From Flavobacterium sp. (lineage in GTDB: Bacteria > Bacteroidota > Bacteroidia > Flavobacteriales > Flavobacteriaceae): a DNA stretch of 14,737 bases. Made by a program: the position numbers and the translations under genes. Under the pieces are notes generated by a model. It was not told the origin of the DNA, did not search any database, and worked only from the letters and a program-made list of their open reading frames with translations. This document shows, in pieces, positions 14,690 through 14,737 of the stretch; the first letter of the stretch is position 1, and the number at the start of each line of letters is the position of its first letter. The DNA lies in assembly GCF_030146175.1 (NCBI RefSeq), contig NZ_JASLCE010000020.1:1-14737 (forward strand), in the 5' to 3' direction.

Positions 14690-14737
14690 TATGTTTTCGA
14701 TATTTATGCTTTTGTTTTTTACTGATTTTCAATAAGT

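Noticed and set aside
1..14737. CRISPR array, tRNA or rRNA gene, insertion sequence, phage or defence island
   Set aside because: I saw no regularly spaced repeats, cloverleaf-type sequence, transposase, integrase or phage-like product on either strand.

Overview
The window is a stretch of ordinary-looking chromosome from a member of the Bacteroidota, most likely a Flavobacteriaceae species close to Flavobacterium. The base composition is AT-rich and start codons lack Shine-Dalgarno sequences. Several genes are preceded by the Bacteroidota-type -7 element TAnnTTTG. The proteins are typical of the group: a TonB-dependent receptor with a carboxypeptidase-like N-terminal domain, an RskA-type anti-sigma factor, a cysteine-free sirtuin and a DEAD-box helicase with a DbpA-type domain. 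I see no tRNA, rRNA, CRISPR array, insertion sequence, phage gene or integrase. No gene-free stretch exceeds about 206 bp.

Left end (1-3493, + strand): the 3' part of a gene for a vitamin-K-dependent gamma-carboxylase (VKGC/HTTM) homologue, followed with a 20-bp overlap by a FecA-like TonB-dependent receptor. This is the most unusual part of the window. The carboxylase homologue keeps residues aligning with His160 and Lys218 of the human enzyme, and it resembles the human protein through the lumenal beta-rich domain. It is translated together with an outer-membrane receptor.

Centre left (3494-7545): guaB (IMP dehydrogenase, +) converges on a large CPA2 cation:proton antiporter (-) with two tandem TrkA_C domains. 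The 123-bp gap between them holds a bidirectional terminator and a palindromic element of the interspersed-repeat type.

Centre right (7710-11148, all - strand): a probable operon reads ECF sigma factor, RskA-like anti-sigma factor, Sir2 deacylase, and then purB (adenylosuccinate lyase) ending in a strong terminator. Sigma and anti-sigma share one base (TAATG), and anti-sigma and sir2 are 4 bp apart. purB has its own promoter-like -7 element just after the sir2 stop.

Right end (11208-14737): a TrmH-type tRNA ribose methyltransferase (+) diverges from the sigma operon over 59 bp. It converges, through a bidirectional terminator containing its stop codon, on a secreted carboxypeptidase-regulatory-domain protein (-). 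Upstream of that lies a DEAD-box RNA helicase (-) with a DbpA-type domain and an RG-rich tail.

guaB and purB serve the two branches from IMP to GMP and AMP. TrmH and the helicase serve RNA modification and remodelling. The rest is membrane transport and regulation. Apart from the carboxylase/receptor pair, a cysteine-free sirtuin in a sigma/anti-sigma operon and the intergenic palindrome, this looks like core genome.
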